Source of the DNA: Nitrosospira sp. Nsp14
GTDB taxonomy: Bacteria > Pseudomonadota > Gammaproteobacteria > Burkholderiales > Nitrosomonadaceae
Direction of reading: 5' to 3'
NCBI RefSeq assembly: GCF_900113575.1
Contig: NZ_FOPV01000021.1
Span: 1 to 50,592, forward strand
Length of the DNA stretch: 50,592 nucleotides
Below are positions 9,844 through 18,969 of the stretch, piece by piece. The notes below the pieces were generated by a model. That model searched no databases, was not told where the DNA came from, and saw nothing but the letters and a program-made list of their open reading frames with translations. Each line of letters opens with the position of its first letter. Within the stretch, counting starts at the first letter, position 1. The position numbers were made by a program, and so were the translations under genes.

Positions 9844-10281
9844 CCGTTACAAGAGAAAATGATAGAAGGCGTCTTTCATGCCCTGAGCAGTACGCAGGCG
9901 GATATGGGCAGTACAGAGCCAGTACAACGCAACGGGTGGTCCTGTGGCATCTCGTGCTGAGCAATAAATATGCCATTTTAAGCCGGGCTGTTAATTCAAA
10001 GTGTTACGTGCTTGCCTCCCGGTAACCCAGGAATTGTTGTCAAGAAATGCGTCAGTACTTTTGTAACAGCGAGGTATTTTTCCCTCGAGCGGGCGGTTGT
10101 CGGCAATCGAACGAGCGTACAGCCAGTGCGGGGAGCTGCCCCTATCACGGGACTTCGAACCCAGTTTGTTAAATCAAGCCGTGAGCTGATTTCTGTCGCT
10201 ATGGGCTATGGGGATGGCGGAAGGGTGATCAGAAGCGCCCCACGCTCAAGCAAAGGGCCCAGTAGTACGGGGGCCGAACTA
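9844..10281. other. Intergenic region, no supported gene
   Basis: About 440 bases upstream of the phospholipase D gene and downstream of the PEP-CTERM gene. Several short frames on the plus strand lack ribosome binding sites and recognisable sequence. Confidence 0.5.
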
Positions 10282-10923
10282 CTATGACCCTGCGTTTGCG
10301 TTTGCGTTTGCGTCTCGTCTTCGGCGGGCTGCGTAGTTGACAAGACCAAGACCGGCTAGCAGCAGGACGTAGGATTCAGGTTCGGGAACGGAAGACACGG
10401 GGGAGGGCATGGGGGAGATGTAGGAAACACCGAGGGAGGCGCCCTCGACATTCAGCACATCCAGGGCCCAGTGCGAATCCCTGCCATTAAAGCCGACAGG
10501 CCCCGTTCCCTGAAAACCATCCGTTAATATACCCCGGGGGAAGCTGCTGTATTGGGTCACGGTGGCGGTATAACTGCCGGGGGAAAGAAGCGATGCGAGG
10601 AGGGGGTCCCAGGTGTGGCCACTGACAGGGTCGCGTGCGCTTAGCGTGCCTCCGTCGTCGCTAAAACCGATACGAACGCCTGAGGCGTCGAAAAGGGTAA
10701 CCATGGGGTCGAATCCACCATGTTCGATGACTGCCCCTTCGGCGTTGGTCCCGCCCGCAAACGACCATGTGCGCAAGACAACCTCTTTCGCCGCGCTTAC
10801 TACCGTGAAGTTGAGCTCCTGCACCTCGTTGCGATGTTTGAAATTTCCCGCGAAGGAAAAGTCGGTAGCGTTGGCGCTTCCGCTGATCAAGCTCATCGCA
10901 ATTAGTGCTTCATACGTTTTCAT
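10282..10923 (-). CDS. PEP-CTERM sorting-domain protein
   Basis: A 213-residue exported protein: an N-terminal signal peptide (MKTYEALIAMSLISGSANA, cleaved at about 19) and a beta-rich middle of the DVUA0089-like type (FDPMVTLFDASGVRIGFSDD; SPGSYTATVTQYSSFP). A C-terminal PEP-CTERM tag follows (VPEPESYVLLLAGLGLVNYA then RRRR). PEP-CTERM proteins are processed by an exosortase and usually end up in the envelope or extracellular matrix. After the Arg cluster the gene runs on into a DANANANAGS tail encoded by a hexanucleotide repeat, which is unusual. No exosortase gene is in the window. Confidence 0.85.
   Translation of the reverse strand: MKTYEALIAMSLISGSANATDFSFAGNFKHRNEVQELNFTVVSAAKEVVLRTWSFAGGTNAEGAVIEHGGFDPMVTLFDASGVRIGFSDDGGTLSARDPVSGHTWDPLLASLLSPGSYTATVTQYSSFPRGILTDGFQGTGPVGFNGRDSHWALDVLNVEGASLGVSYISPMPSPVSSVPEPESYVLLLAGLGLVNYAARRRRDANANANAGS
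10292..10315. repeat. Hexanucleotide tandem repeat (GCGTTT x3 plus GCGTCT) in the PEP-CTERM gene
   Basis: Four consecutive six-base units at the 3' end of the PEP-CTERM gene encode the alternating Asn-Ala tail after the Arg cluster. Copy-number changes keep the frame, so they would alter tail length rather than switch the gene off. Confidence 0.8.
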
Positions 10924-11511
10924 GCCAGTCTCCCCAAGAAAAACATAGCCACGAACAAAGTTAATTGCGACAAGTCACCTTGCAATTGGATGTCATGATA
11001 TGGCCCGGTGCCGTCTGCGACAATAGGAAGGCTGAGTTAGGGCCTGAAGTTAGGACATACTCCTAAGTGCCCCTGAGTGTCATTAAAACGTCACGTGGTT
11101 TTTACCATGTTGGCTGAGTAAGCCAAAGTACTGCCGGAAACTGCAGGGTGGCGAAATCGTGCGGATGGTATGCAAGCGCGTTTGCTCAATCCGCCACGCT
11201 TTTCAGCAATTACCAGCGATTACGTTGCTCGGATGCTGGAATGCTTCGACGCCTTCGGATGAAGCGGTACGCCTTGTCGAAATTGAAAAGCCCAAGGGAG
11301 CGGACCAAGGGGGGCGGGATTAGGTGATGGCGCCAGCAGTGGGCCTTGGCGCCGCATTGGAAGGCCACGCGATCGCATGGGGGAAAATCAGTCAGCCTGC
11401 TCCCGCTGTCCCAAGCGTCCTAACGGCACGGCTGAGATATGCGGCGTTTGCGAGGCGGGCGAGCCCCGCCTTTGGCATTTGCCGCAGGTCAATTCAAGAT
11501 GGTTGTGGAGA
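10924..11511. other. Intergenic region, no supported gene
   Basis: About 590 bases. It contains the upstream region of the PEP-CTERM gene and GC-rich sequence open in several frames, but no frame with both a start context and recognisable protein features. A short open stretch near 11170-11265 could be a gene remnant; I cannot name it. Confidence 0.4.
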
Positions 11512-11718
11512 TCAGTCCGGGGAGACCGCGCCCATGGGCGCGACGCCCAGGCTGGGCCCGGTTTCCTTCGCCCAAAAAACCCGCGGCTCGGGCCATCCGA
11601 CCAGGTTTTGCGTGTGTACATAAGGCTCCAAAGAGTCCCCGCAGGAATCGTAGATCCTGTCGCTGAGACGCTGGATGGCCCCGTCTGCGGTACGGATATA
11701 GGGGACTAACCGTTTCAT
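11512..11718 (-). CDS. Small hypothetical protein
   Basis: A 68-residue open frame (MKRLVPYIRTADGAIQRLSD at the N-terminus). Of the overlapping frames in this GC-rich stretch it looks most protein-like, with a balanced composition. The ribosome binding site is weak (TGAGA about 10 bases upstream). No domain, signal or membrane segment recognised. It is separate from its neighbours and could be spurious. Confidence 0.3.
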   Translation of the reverse strand: MKRLVPYIRTADGAIQRLSDRIYDSCGDSLEPYVHTQNLVGWPEPRVFWAKETGPSLGVAPMGAVSPD

Positions 11719-12095
11719 GGTCAGATCTCAAGAAACAATGACGTGTATATTTTAACGATGGGTTGTGAAATTTTTTTTAGTTTTTTGTGACCCCTCATGC
11801 TCTTTTTCTTGACAAATGGAGTTAAGCGTTTCACGGCGCAAGGGGACGGAAAGGGCAGGGGCAGGGGGATGGGGTAAGGCAGGGCTCAGCCGGGTTGCAG
11901 CATTCCCCATGTTTCCCGAAATAACCACCGTGCTGGAACTTGGCGGCAACATCATTTTGGACCGCGGGATTTTGTGCCAACCTGTGCGCCATACGCGGGA
12001 AACCGCACAGACCGCGTAAGAGTCGTAAACCATAGTGCTTCGGTTGCGTATGGGATTGATGCGGTATCGAATTGATGCGTTAAAAGGAGCGCTCC
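11719..12095. other. Leader/promoter region of the RTX protease
   Basis: It contains T-rich tracts at about 11767-11787, a TTGACA-like box at about 11810, and a guanine-run cluster at 11853-11874. It ends with an AAAAGGAG ribosome binding site just before the ATG at 12096. No clear -10 box was identified. Confidence 0.4.
11853..11874 (+). other. Potential G-quadruplex motif upstream of the RTX protease
   Basis: Four consecutive G-runs (GGG, GGGG, GGGGG, GGGG) are separated by two-base loops on the strand that would be transcribed into the protease leader, about 220 bases before its start codon. More G-runs flank it on both sides. The pattern meets the usual G3+N1-7 rule; whether it folds is not known. 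Confidence 0.55.
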
Positions 12096-13967
12096 ATGAG
12101 CTCGGTTTATAGTAGTGGCACATACACCACCGTTGGACCTGCGCCCACCGGGAATAGCACAATAAACGCCCTGATTGTGGGAACCAAGTGGGGCGCATCC
12201 GGTCTCGGCGGGAGCGCCAATGTCACATTCAGTTTTCCGGTCTCTTTCACAGTGGGCAGCAGCGGGGCGCACAGTAGCGGCGCCTTTGGCTACACCGGTG
12301 AGCCGCAGGACAGCGGGCAGGCCCTTAGCGCAATGCAGATGGCGGCTGCACGGGAAACATTGCATAAATGGTCGCGTGTTGCGACGCTCAACTGCAACGA
12401 GGTGGCGGACACCATCGACACGAAGTGGGAGTCCGGGGATAACAGCTCGGTGGGCGATATCCGGCTCGCGATGTCGAATCTGCCCTCCGCAGCCTGGGCC
12501 TACTATCCGGGGCAGGATAACGCGCCTTACGGCGGGGATGTGTGGCTAAACAAGAGTGACTATCACGATCCGGTCGTTGGATACTATGCGTATTACACAT
12601 TCCTGCATGAAATCGGACATACCCTGGGGCTGGAGCACCCGCACGAGAGCAATGACAACGATGTCATGAGCCTATCCGTCGATGCACTCAAGTACAGCAT
12701 CATGAGTTACCGGGATTACGTAGGAGATGACATCGATGGCGTCGGCGAAAATTTTTTCCCTACCACCCCTATGCTCTACGACGTGCTCGCGTTACAGGCG
12801 CTATACGGCGCCAACTGGAACTATCGGAGCGGAAACGATACATACAGTTGGGCGCCCGGCGCCAAGGTCTACGAGACAATATGGGATGGCGGCGGCATCG
12901 ACACGCTGAGTGCGGCGAATCAGACCCGGGATGTGGAACTGCATCTGACTTCGGGGGTATTTAGCAAGATCGGTAGTCCCGTGTGGGACGAGCATGCCTG
13001 GGTGCGCGACAATCTGGTGATTGCCTTCAACGCCACCATAGAGAACGCGACCGGCAGCAGTTATGACGACTATATTTTTGGCAACACTGCAGGCAACGTC
13101 CTTGTAGGCGGACCGGGCAACGATACCATGCGCGGTTCCGAATGGGCCGATCGCGACGTATTTGACAATGATACGATGTACGGCGGGAGCGGCGGCGATC
13201 TCATGGCCGGGCATAATGGCAATGACGTCATGTACGGCGGGGAAGGCAATGACTTCGTCACTGGGGATAGCGGCAACGACATTCTGTCCGGCGGCAACGG
13301 TAACGATATCCTCAATGGGGGGCCAGGGGACGATCTCCTCATCGGAGGCTTGGGGAACGATACGCTGAACGGTGGCGGAGGGTTCGATGAGGCGACCTAC
13401 GCGGCCGCCACCGCTCCAGTTAACGTGGATCTTTCCCTGTCGGGCGGGCGCGCGACCGGCGCCCAGGGCATTGACAAGCTAAGAGGTATTGAAAAGGTGA
13501 CTGGCTCTGCCTTCGCTGATACGCTGACCGGGGACGCGAATGCAAACGTGCTGAGTGGCAGGCTGGGCAATGACACGCTGCAAGGCGGAGCTGGCAATGA
13601 CACGCTTGCCGGCGGTGGGGGCGATGACCTGTTTCGTTGGACTGCGACCGCCTTCAATAGTGGCGATATCCGGTTTGGCGGAGTGGACAGGGTGTCCGAC
13701 TTCAGTCGCGGCGACGCGCTCGATTTCTCCGCCGCCCTTGAGTCGCTGCTGATGGTGAATGGCACGCGTCTGGGTGCAGCAACATCGGACATCGCCCTCG
13801 GCAACGCGCTGAGCATCTCGACCAACGTCTGCTTGCAAAACGGCCGCGATCTGTATATCGACCTGGATAGCAGTCACAGCATCACGGCCAATGATTATCA
13901 TGTCGAGCTGACCGGATTGGGGGGAGTCCTGAAGTATGACGCGGCAGCAGACCTGTTCCACGTCTAA
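12096..13967 (+). CDS. Serralysin-like M10 metalloprotease with RTX calcium-binding repeats
   Basis: A 623-residue secreted zinc protease. The catalytic motif [11 protein letters not shown] (H171, H175, H181) and the Met-turn SIMSY (201-205) define the serralysin group of family M10. From about 320 on there are many GGxGNDxxxG nonapeptide repeats (about 325-440 and 485-515) that bind Ca2+ and fold outside the cell, then the C-terminal domain typical of type I secretion substrates ([12 protein letters not shown]). There is no N-terminal signal peptide, as expected for export by an ABC/MFP/OMP system. No such exporter lies in this window. The start is supported by AAAAGGAG. Probably involved in extracellular protein degradation or matrix processing. 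Confidence 0.92.
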   Translation: MSSVYSSGTYTTVGPAPTGNSTINALIVGTKWGASGLGGSANVTFSFPVSFTVGSSGAHSSGAFGYTGEPQDSGQALSAMQMAAARETLHKWSRVATLNCNEVADTIDTKWESGDNSSVGDIRLAMSNLPSAAWAYYPGQDNAPYGGDVWLNKSDYHDPVVGYYAYYTFLHEIGHTLGLEHPHESNDNDVMSLSVDALKYSIMSYRDYVGDDIDGVGENFFPTTPMLYDVLALQALYGANWNYRSGNDTYSWAPGAKVYETIWDGGGIDTLSAANQTRDVELHLTSGVFSKIGSPVWDEHAWVRDNLVIAFNATIENATGSSYDDYIFGNTAGNVLVGGPGNDTMRGSEWADRDVFDNDTMYGGSGGDLMAGHNGNDVMYGGEGNDFVTGDSGNDILSGGNGNDILNGGPGDDLLIGGLGNDTLNGGGGFDEATYAAATAPVNVDLSLSGGRATGAQGIDKLRGIEKVTGSAFADTLTGDANANVLSGRLGNDTLQGGAGNDTLAGGGGDDLFRWTATAFNSGDIRFGGVDRVSDFSRGDALDFSAALESLLMVNGTRLGAATSDIALGNALSISTNVCLQNGRDLYIDLDSSHSITANDYHVELTGLGGVLKYDAAADLFHV

Positions 13968-14149
13968 ATCCTAAATCGGATCAACTGTTTTATGGCCTCC
14001 CATGCCGTATACCAACACCACAAAGCCCGATAAAAGCGGGGCTGTTCAAAAAAAGCCTCCTCATAAACTCCGGGAAATTTCGGCTTGACCGCCGCAATGC
14101 AGCTTTTGTGTTATCGGCTCCGATTTGCAGTAGTCGAAGCTTTAGGTTA

Positions 14150-14569
14150 CTACCGGGCAGGGACGTCGACCGCGATAACCGTTGTGACGCCGTGTGAGAA
14201 AGAAAACCGCGGAGTGCGATGATCATGAACGATGCTCTTTGCGATGTCTTTGTCCCCCTCGGCATAATACGCAGTCTGAACACCGGTATTGCTGCTCGAG
14301 CCGCAGCAGGCGACCGCCCTCCCGAAACCTAACCCTATATCAACATTGTCTTTGGGCGTGCTGAAAGCCCTTGTTGAGGTGCTGGTATAAGTGTAGGTGT
14401 TGGAGCCGTCGGCAGCGGCCCAAGGGCCCAGTCATACGGCGACGGCGCCCGCTGTGACAGCATCCATCTTTGTCCCCGTCAGTCTCACCGGTTCCGCCGC
14501 ACTTAGGACTACCGGCTCCGCCAGGGCGCCAAGCGCCAGAGGTGAAAGTAAAGTCATTCTCATTTTCAT
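14150..14569 (-). pseudogene. Small exported 'VTAG' protein, copy 1, interrupted by an in-frame TGA
   Basis: Reading the minus strand from the ATG at 14569 gives the same protein as the genes at 18552 and 20207: signal peptide MKMRMTLLSPLALGALAEPV, then AAEPVRLTGTKMDAVTAG, then a Ser/Thr/Tyr-rich body with AVACCGSSSNTGVQTAYYAE. Codon 46 is TGA (14432-14434) where the paralogue at 20207 has GGA; after it the frame stays open for 93 more codons to TAG at 14150. There is no frameshift, so a single base change seems to have killed it. The signal peptide is about five residues shorter than in its paralogues. The 3' flanking sequence also matches that of copy 3. Orientation is opposite to the other copies. 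Confidence 0.75.
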
Positions 14570-15333
14570 CAATGTTTTTCTCCTGAGAGTTAAAGTGGAT
14601 AATCCGCTCGGGCGGCACGCACCTTTACAGAGCGAGGAGCCATCCTCGTATCGCTCATCGCCATCGCTAGTATGATCTGGACAAAGATTTACTGATCGCT
14701 CCCCCACGGGCGGAGAAAATTAAACTAAAGCAGTTCACTTAGGTAAAGGATACAAAGAGGACACTTGTCTTATCCACAATCGGGATATTTGTCAGTTCCA
14801 ATGCCCTGCTAAAACGTAATAGCTTAATGGTGAGCGGTAATCCTGACGGCGGGCGCTCATAAGGCAAGATGATCTGCAAATAACATAGCCGCTCAGTCAA
14901 AATTTAAGGACAATTTTTTTCAAGAAACGGGCGAAGGTGTCCCGGGGGTCCTCTGGGCAATTCGTCCATCGATTCCAAAAATGTTCGGTAGTAAATATAA
15001 GTAAATTTGTGTTCGGTTCCGCACAAACGTGGGAGCTAAGATGTTTCATCCTCCGACGTGAAATACCAGTACCTAGTGCTAAGGAATTAGAATGCTTCAT
15101 TTCTTTGGTGCGAAGGAACTGTATGTTTTATCCTCCGACCCGTCGGGTAATGACGTGTGAACTCCAAAGGATTGGAAAAAAGGGATGGAAACGAAAAGAG
15201 GAGCCGTTCCTGCTTCCTGTAACAAATATTTTACTTAACGGTGGCTGCAACAAAAAGAAGAAATGGAACTTCGTCTAAGATCTCCAAACGAACCGCAGCT
15301 AATATGAACACTAGGGCGTAGCGAGATAAGAAA
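14570..15333. other. Intergenic region between divergent copy 1 and the LuxR-type regulator
   Basis: About 760 bases, AT-richer than the surroundings. Open frames (14897-15100 minus; 14937-15278 plus) have no ribosome binding site or recognisable product. A 17-base motif (ATGTTTCATCCTCCGAC, one mismatch) occurs twice about 80 bases apart, near 15040 and 15124. The region should hold promoters for both flanking genes. Confidence 0.45.
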
Positions 15334-16215
15334 ATGATAAGTGGACTAAGAGGGAGAATAGCAGAGCTTGAGAGTGAACTGAGTAGGATGGGGCTGGCAC
15401 TGACCAGCGAAGAGAACAGCCATGATAATTGGAAAGATAGGACCGAGGGAGACCCAGGGAATAAGCTATTTGTGACACCAAAGCGTGCTCATCCTATAGA
15501 CGAGAGCACGATTGAAGAAGACGTTGTTAAGACGGGATGTGCACTGATTGATTCACGGCCGCTGACACGGATATCCATCGCAAATCTGCTAACAACGCTT
15601 TCGGATGAGTTTGTTATCTTGCCTTATTCAAACATCGATGAGTTCGTGACTAGATATCTGGAACGTCCCTGCAAAGTTGAAATGGTCGTCTTTAATCTTG
15701 GTTCAGCACGCATCAGCGAGAATCATATTTCTGACGGAATTCTACGTCTGAAGCTTGAGCTTCCCGACTTGCCCTTCGTCTTCCTTTCCGATCATGATGA
15801 GCTCCGTGATATTCTGGATGCCATTCAGATTGGGGCGCGCGGCTACGTCTCATCGGTTTTCAACCCGTCCACAGTGATCCAGTCACTTCGACTTGTCTTG
15901 GCGGGCGGTGCATTTATTCCACATAACGCTCTTATGGAGATCACTGGAAAAACTGCAATGCTCCGAGAGGAGGAGTGCCCGAACGTCGCCAAGATTGACC
16001 CACCTCTGTTGCATACTCTTACGCCGCGGGAATTGGAGGTGTTCGAGCTTGTGCGGCGGGGTAAGTCAAATAAAATCATTGCGTATGAGCTCGGAGTGCA
16101 GGAGAGCACCGTAAAGGTTCATACCCGAAAAATTATGACGAAGCTTAAGGCAATCAATCGCACTCACGCAGCTTTCCTGGGATCTCAAATAACCGAGGGG
16201 AAAGCTGAATGTTGA
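15334..16215 (+). CDS. LuxR/FixJ-type transcription regulator with a degenerate receiver domain
   Basis: A 293-residue protein. A short N-terminal coiled helix (about 1-25) is followed by a receiver-like domain (about 65-205) and a LuxR helix-turn-helix (about 225-285, LTPRELEVFELVRRGKSNKI then ESTVKVHTRKIMTKL). In the receiver the usual phospho-acceptor Asp after the third strand is Asn (VVFNLG, N121), so classical phosphorylation is unlikely; an acidic LIDS patch remains at 71-74. Amyloid and matrix regulators such as CsgD and VpsT also have non-canonical receivers; this comparison is only by analogy. It sits among the VTAG genes and is the obvious candidate regulator of that cluster. No histidine kinase is nearby. 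Confidence 0.85.
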   Translation: MISGLRGRIAELESELSRMGLALTSEENSHDNWKDRTEGDPGNKLFVTPKRAHPIDESTIEEDVVKTGCALIDSRPLTRISIANLLTTLSDEFVILPYSNIDEFVTRYLERPCKVEMVVFNLGSARISENHISDGILRLKLELPDLPFVFLSDHDELRDILDAIQIGARGYVSSVFNPSTVIQSLRLVLAGGAFIPHNALMEITGKTAMLREEECPNVAKIDPPLLHTLTPRELEVFELVRRGKSNKIIAYELGVQESTVKVHTRKIMTKLKAINRTHAAFLGSQITEGKAEC

Positions 16216-16576
16216 TTGCGGTTTAGTGTGCGGCAGGGTTGGGATTAGTGAGAGCAGCAAGAGAGGAGATATCTAAGCGCATATGGAGTCGGCCCCTGCA
16301 TTTTCATCTGTAGTAGTCGACTTCATCGGACCGCCAATATCGCCTTGGAGGCGGAATATTCCTATTCCTATCAATAGCGGGGCTGCGCGCCCTTTATAGA
16401 ACTGAGCATCTAAAGTAATGGAAGGCGCAAAAAAACTGCCCGTAGTTCAAGGCGAACATCTCTCGTCACATCAACGCGGGTTATAGCCGGTTGCAATAGC
16501 ACCACATGGGGCGAATCGCGAATTCCCCTCTCTGTCCTGTAACCAGAAGCGATCCATCCGGTATCCGCAAATTAAA
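16216..16576. other. Intergenic region, no supported gene
   Basis: About 360 bases between the regulator and an IS21 remnant. No gene, clear hairpin terminator or promoter could be recognised. Confidence 0.5.
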
Positions 16577-16870
16577 TGTCAACGCGGATTTAAATCTGAC
16601 CCACTTATCGTCGGAAACGTCGAAGTAATTCTGGCCACCTCCGCACTGGGTTTTACTTCCTTTTGCTTGTGTTTGTCTGCTTTGCGCTTCTTCTCAAGGC
16701 GATAACTTTCGCCGGCAATTTACACAATGTGGAAATGATGCGGCAAGCGGTCGAGCATCGCGGCGGTAAGGGTCTGGTTGTCGGCAAAGGGCGGTGTGCC
16801 ATCGCCGATCCCGTTTTCACCTCGTATTGGCGGCATGAAGATAGCCCCTTGCAAAGACATGGGGGCTTAT
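16577..16870 (-). mobile_element. IS21-family remnant (IstB C-terminal fragment plus terminal end)
   Basis: The element end TGTCAACGCGG at 16577 and the nearby CTGACCCAC box match the IS21-like end at 50464. Reading leftward-transcribed sequence gives IstB-like pieces: LTAAMLDRLPHHFHIV, then a stop, then GESYRLEKKRKADKHKQK. These correspond to the 'TTAMLDRLTHHCHIV...ESYRxKxKRK' end of IstB helper ATPases. It is truncated and interrupted, so inactive. It lies directly downstream of the small exported protein at 16959. Confidence 0.6.
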
Positions 16871-16958
16871 GGGATCTTTCTCAGCCCGCCTTGAGCCACA
16901 GATGCTTCATCAACAGTCGTTCTGTAGCAAAAGGCGGGTTGATTTTTCTTGCGGCTAA

Positions 16959-17303
16959 TTAGTCGGTAGCGGAGAGGCTTTGGCTATAGGAAGTCGTCGG
17001 TCCGTAATAACCTGTGTTGGTAACGGTGAGCGTTTCGGTCAAGCAGCTATAAGCGGAGCAGGAAGCAGCAGCTTCTGCATCCGCGAGTTTTCCATCGACG
17101 TTCACATAGGAATCAACATCTTTGTATACATTAAGGTAGGCCTGTACGTTGGTATAAATATCTTTATTGAAGTAAACGCTATTGTAACCAGCGGCCGTAA
17201 CACCATCCATTGAGGCTGCGGTCAGGCGTTCCTCTGCATTAGCAATGCCTACACCGGCAAGTAAAGCGATACCAGCAAACAACGAGGTCATTTTTGCGTT
17301 CAT
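16959..17303 (-). CDS. Small exported protein with a VTAAG leader-like motif
   Basis: A 114-residue protein from the ATG at 17303, chosen because AGGAGA lies 7 bases upstream; the frame is open 11 codons further. A Sec signal peptide (MNAKMTSLFAGIALLAGVGI, cleavage after ANA at 23) is followed by RLTAASMDGVTAAG, matching the RLTxxxMDxVTAG segment of the proteins at 14150, 18552 and 20207. The rest is different: Asn/Tyr/Val-rich (YNSVYFNKDIYTNVQAYLNV) with two cysteines (SCSAYSC) and a Ser/Thr-rich end. The Asn/Tyr-rich, low-charge body could form beta-structure or amyloid. Function unknown. I infer it is a divergent substrate of the same C39/porin pathway. Confidence 0.75.
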   Translation of the reverse strand: MNAKMTSLFAGIALLAGVGIANAEERLTAASMDGVTAAGYNSVYFNKDIYTNVQAYLNVYKDVDSYVNVDGKLADAEAAASCSAYSCLTETLTVTNTGYYGPTTSYSQSLSATD

Positions 17304-17589
17304 GGGTCTTCTCCTGAAGTAAATATTGAAGGGCACACTTGCCTCGAGAGCCGGCCAATACTCGAAAGCACCCCCGAATTTGGTTTAGCCGGTTGAGCCA
17401 ACTATGGCCCTATCGTGCAATACCCGCAATTCGTAAATAGTTTATTCAACCGAAGGTGCTATTCATTCAACTGAAGGTGCTATCGATACCCCAAACAGAG
17501 TACTAGAGGTGGGCTAATGCTTAACGCTACTCCTTTAGTTGACTCGCCTCCGTAGTCTGTAGCCACTCCGAAGGCTTAAAAGACAAGGC

Positions 17590-17890
17590 ATGAAAGGAGG
17601 AGTCATGGGCAGCAGCGTGGTCGGGAAGAATTCAAGATGCTGTAAAACAGATTCCCGAAAGAGTCACCGGAGTATCAGAGGTGACCCAGGATGGTGTTTC
17701 ACAGCCTAGTTTATGTCCACAAACGCTACAGTCTGTTCGATCGGAGACAGCGAACTTCTAGGCAGCAGAAATTCGTCATCTGAAAGCGGAATGAAGCGAA
17801 GTCAGCGAGGAGCGCGACATCCTAAAAGGATGCGGCGAGTTTTACTGGTCGTTGCCTCGCCTAGGTTGCCGACAACGGGTTAGAGCAGGA
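17590..17890 (+). mobile_element. IS3-family orfA remnant
   Basis: Plus-strand translation with interruptions gives DAVKQIPERVTGVSEV, then AEIRHLKAE, a stop, then SEVSEERDILKRCGEF. This is the helix-turn-helix and leucine-zipper layout of IS3-family OrfA ('IRxLxxELxxVxEERDILKKA'). Internal stops show it is dead. The sequence up to 18195 could be further decayed transposase DNA, but I see no clear motif there. Confidence 0.55.
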
Positions 17891-18551
17891 CTTTAATGCC
17901 GAGGCGCCCAATCGGGTCCGATATCATTTGTATCTTCAACCCACGAACACTGGCTGTATCTCGCAGTCGTGCTCCACGTGTCCTCGCGCTAAATGATGGT
18001 GGTCCATGTGTTCGCGGATCGATATCGAGCTGGTGGATAGTGAACTATGGTCGAGCTTTTCAATGCGTTTTCCACGTTTTTGGATGTGCAACCCGAAGGG
18101 ACCGGATAGATTTCACCAATCCCGTCGTACTTGCCGCTTACAGCGGTGTACTCGGTGTCCCAGCGTCACATCGCCTATCACGCTCGCTTATGTCCGGCGA
18201 AAACTTGTTTGATTTTTCACGGCTCTATTTTCTCACACGTTGAAGCCTCCTCAAAATCCGCGCGGATTCAACACATGCCCTGTGTCTTAGTGTCGCCACG
18301 TCGTCGTCCATGACGTTTTCTCCATCTAAAAGTCCCAGCTCATATACAACCAAAAGAGTATCTTCAAAACGAAGACGATGCACTAATATCGAGTTGCTAC
18401 TCTATTCACTCTTGCGGAAACAGGGCAACAGCAAAACAGGATAATTTTCCCAGCATGAGGAGAAAGAGCGGCAATGGCACTTTAACTCTACATTTTCGCG
18501 GGAAAAAAAGGGATAAGAATAATCTCTCTCTCGTATGACAGGAGCAAGATT

Positions 18552-18968
18552 ATGAGAATGACTTTACTTTCACCTCTAGCGCTGTGTGCCGTGGTCTTTG
18601 CCGCCCTGGCGGAATCGGTAGTCCTATGGGCTGCGGAACCAGTGAGATTGACCGCGACGCAGATGGATGCTCTCACAGCAGGCGCCGTCTCCCTAGGAGT
18701 TAGCGCTTGGGCCGCTACAACCGGCTCCAATACATACACTTATGCCAGTACCTCAACGACCGCCTCAGGGACGCCTACAACGACCGTTGTGACAGGGTCA
18801 GGTTACGGGGAGGCACTCGCCTGCTGCGGCTCGAGCACCAATACCAGTGTTCAGACTACGTATTATGCCGAGGGGGACAGAGTCATCGCAAATAGCACCG
18901 TTACTGATACCAGCACTCCGTGGTCTTCTTACTCATACGGATTTACAAACGTTATCGCCGTCGAATAA
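18552..18968 (+). CDS. Small exported 'VTAG' protein, copy 2
   Basis: A 138-residue protein. Signal peptide (MRMTLLSPLALCAVVFAALA, cleavage probably near LWA-AEP at about 27), then PVRLTATQMDALTAG (30-44), then a Ser/Thr/Gly/Tyr-rich body low in charge (SNTYTYASTSTTASGTPTTT) with ALACCGSSTNTSVQTTYYAE and a C-terminal aromatic/Ser stretch. There is a Cys-Cys pair. A CAGGAG ribosome binding site precedes the ATG. It is about 60% alike to copy 3 by eye. The LTxxxMDxxTAG segment resembles double-glycine-type leaders cleaved by C39 peptidases. No known family recognised; I infer a surface or fibre-forming protein. Confidence 0.75.
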   Translation: MRMTLLSPLALCAVVFAALAESVVLWAAEPVRLTATQMDALTAGAVSLGVSAWAATTGSNTYTYASTSTTASGTPTTTVVTGSGYGEALACCGSSTNTSVQTTYYAEGDRVIANSTVTDTSTPWSSYSYGFTNVIAVE

Positions 18969-18969
18969 A

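Noticed and set aside
11752-12198. 148-codon minus-strand frame overlapping the start of the RTX protease
   Set aside because: Covers the protease leader and first codons; no homology; the protease is certain on the other strand.
12801-13961. Long minus-strand frames inside the RTX protease
   Set aside because: Mirror images of the Gly/Asp-rich repeats; GC-rich third positions keep the antisense open.
13990-14283. 97-codon minus frame ending the copy 1 region
   Set aside because: It is the +1 shadow of VTAG copy 1; equivalent shadows occur at 18847 and 20355 in copies 2 and 3.
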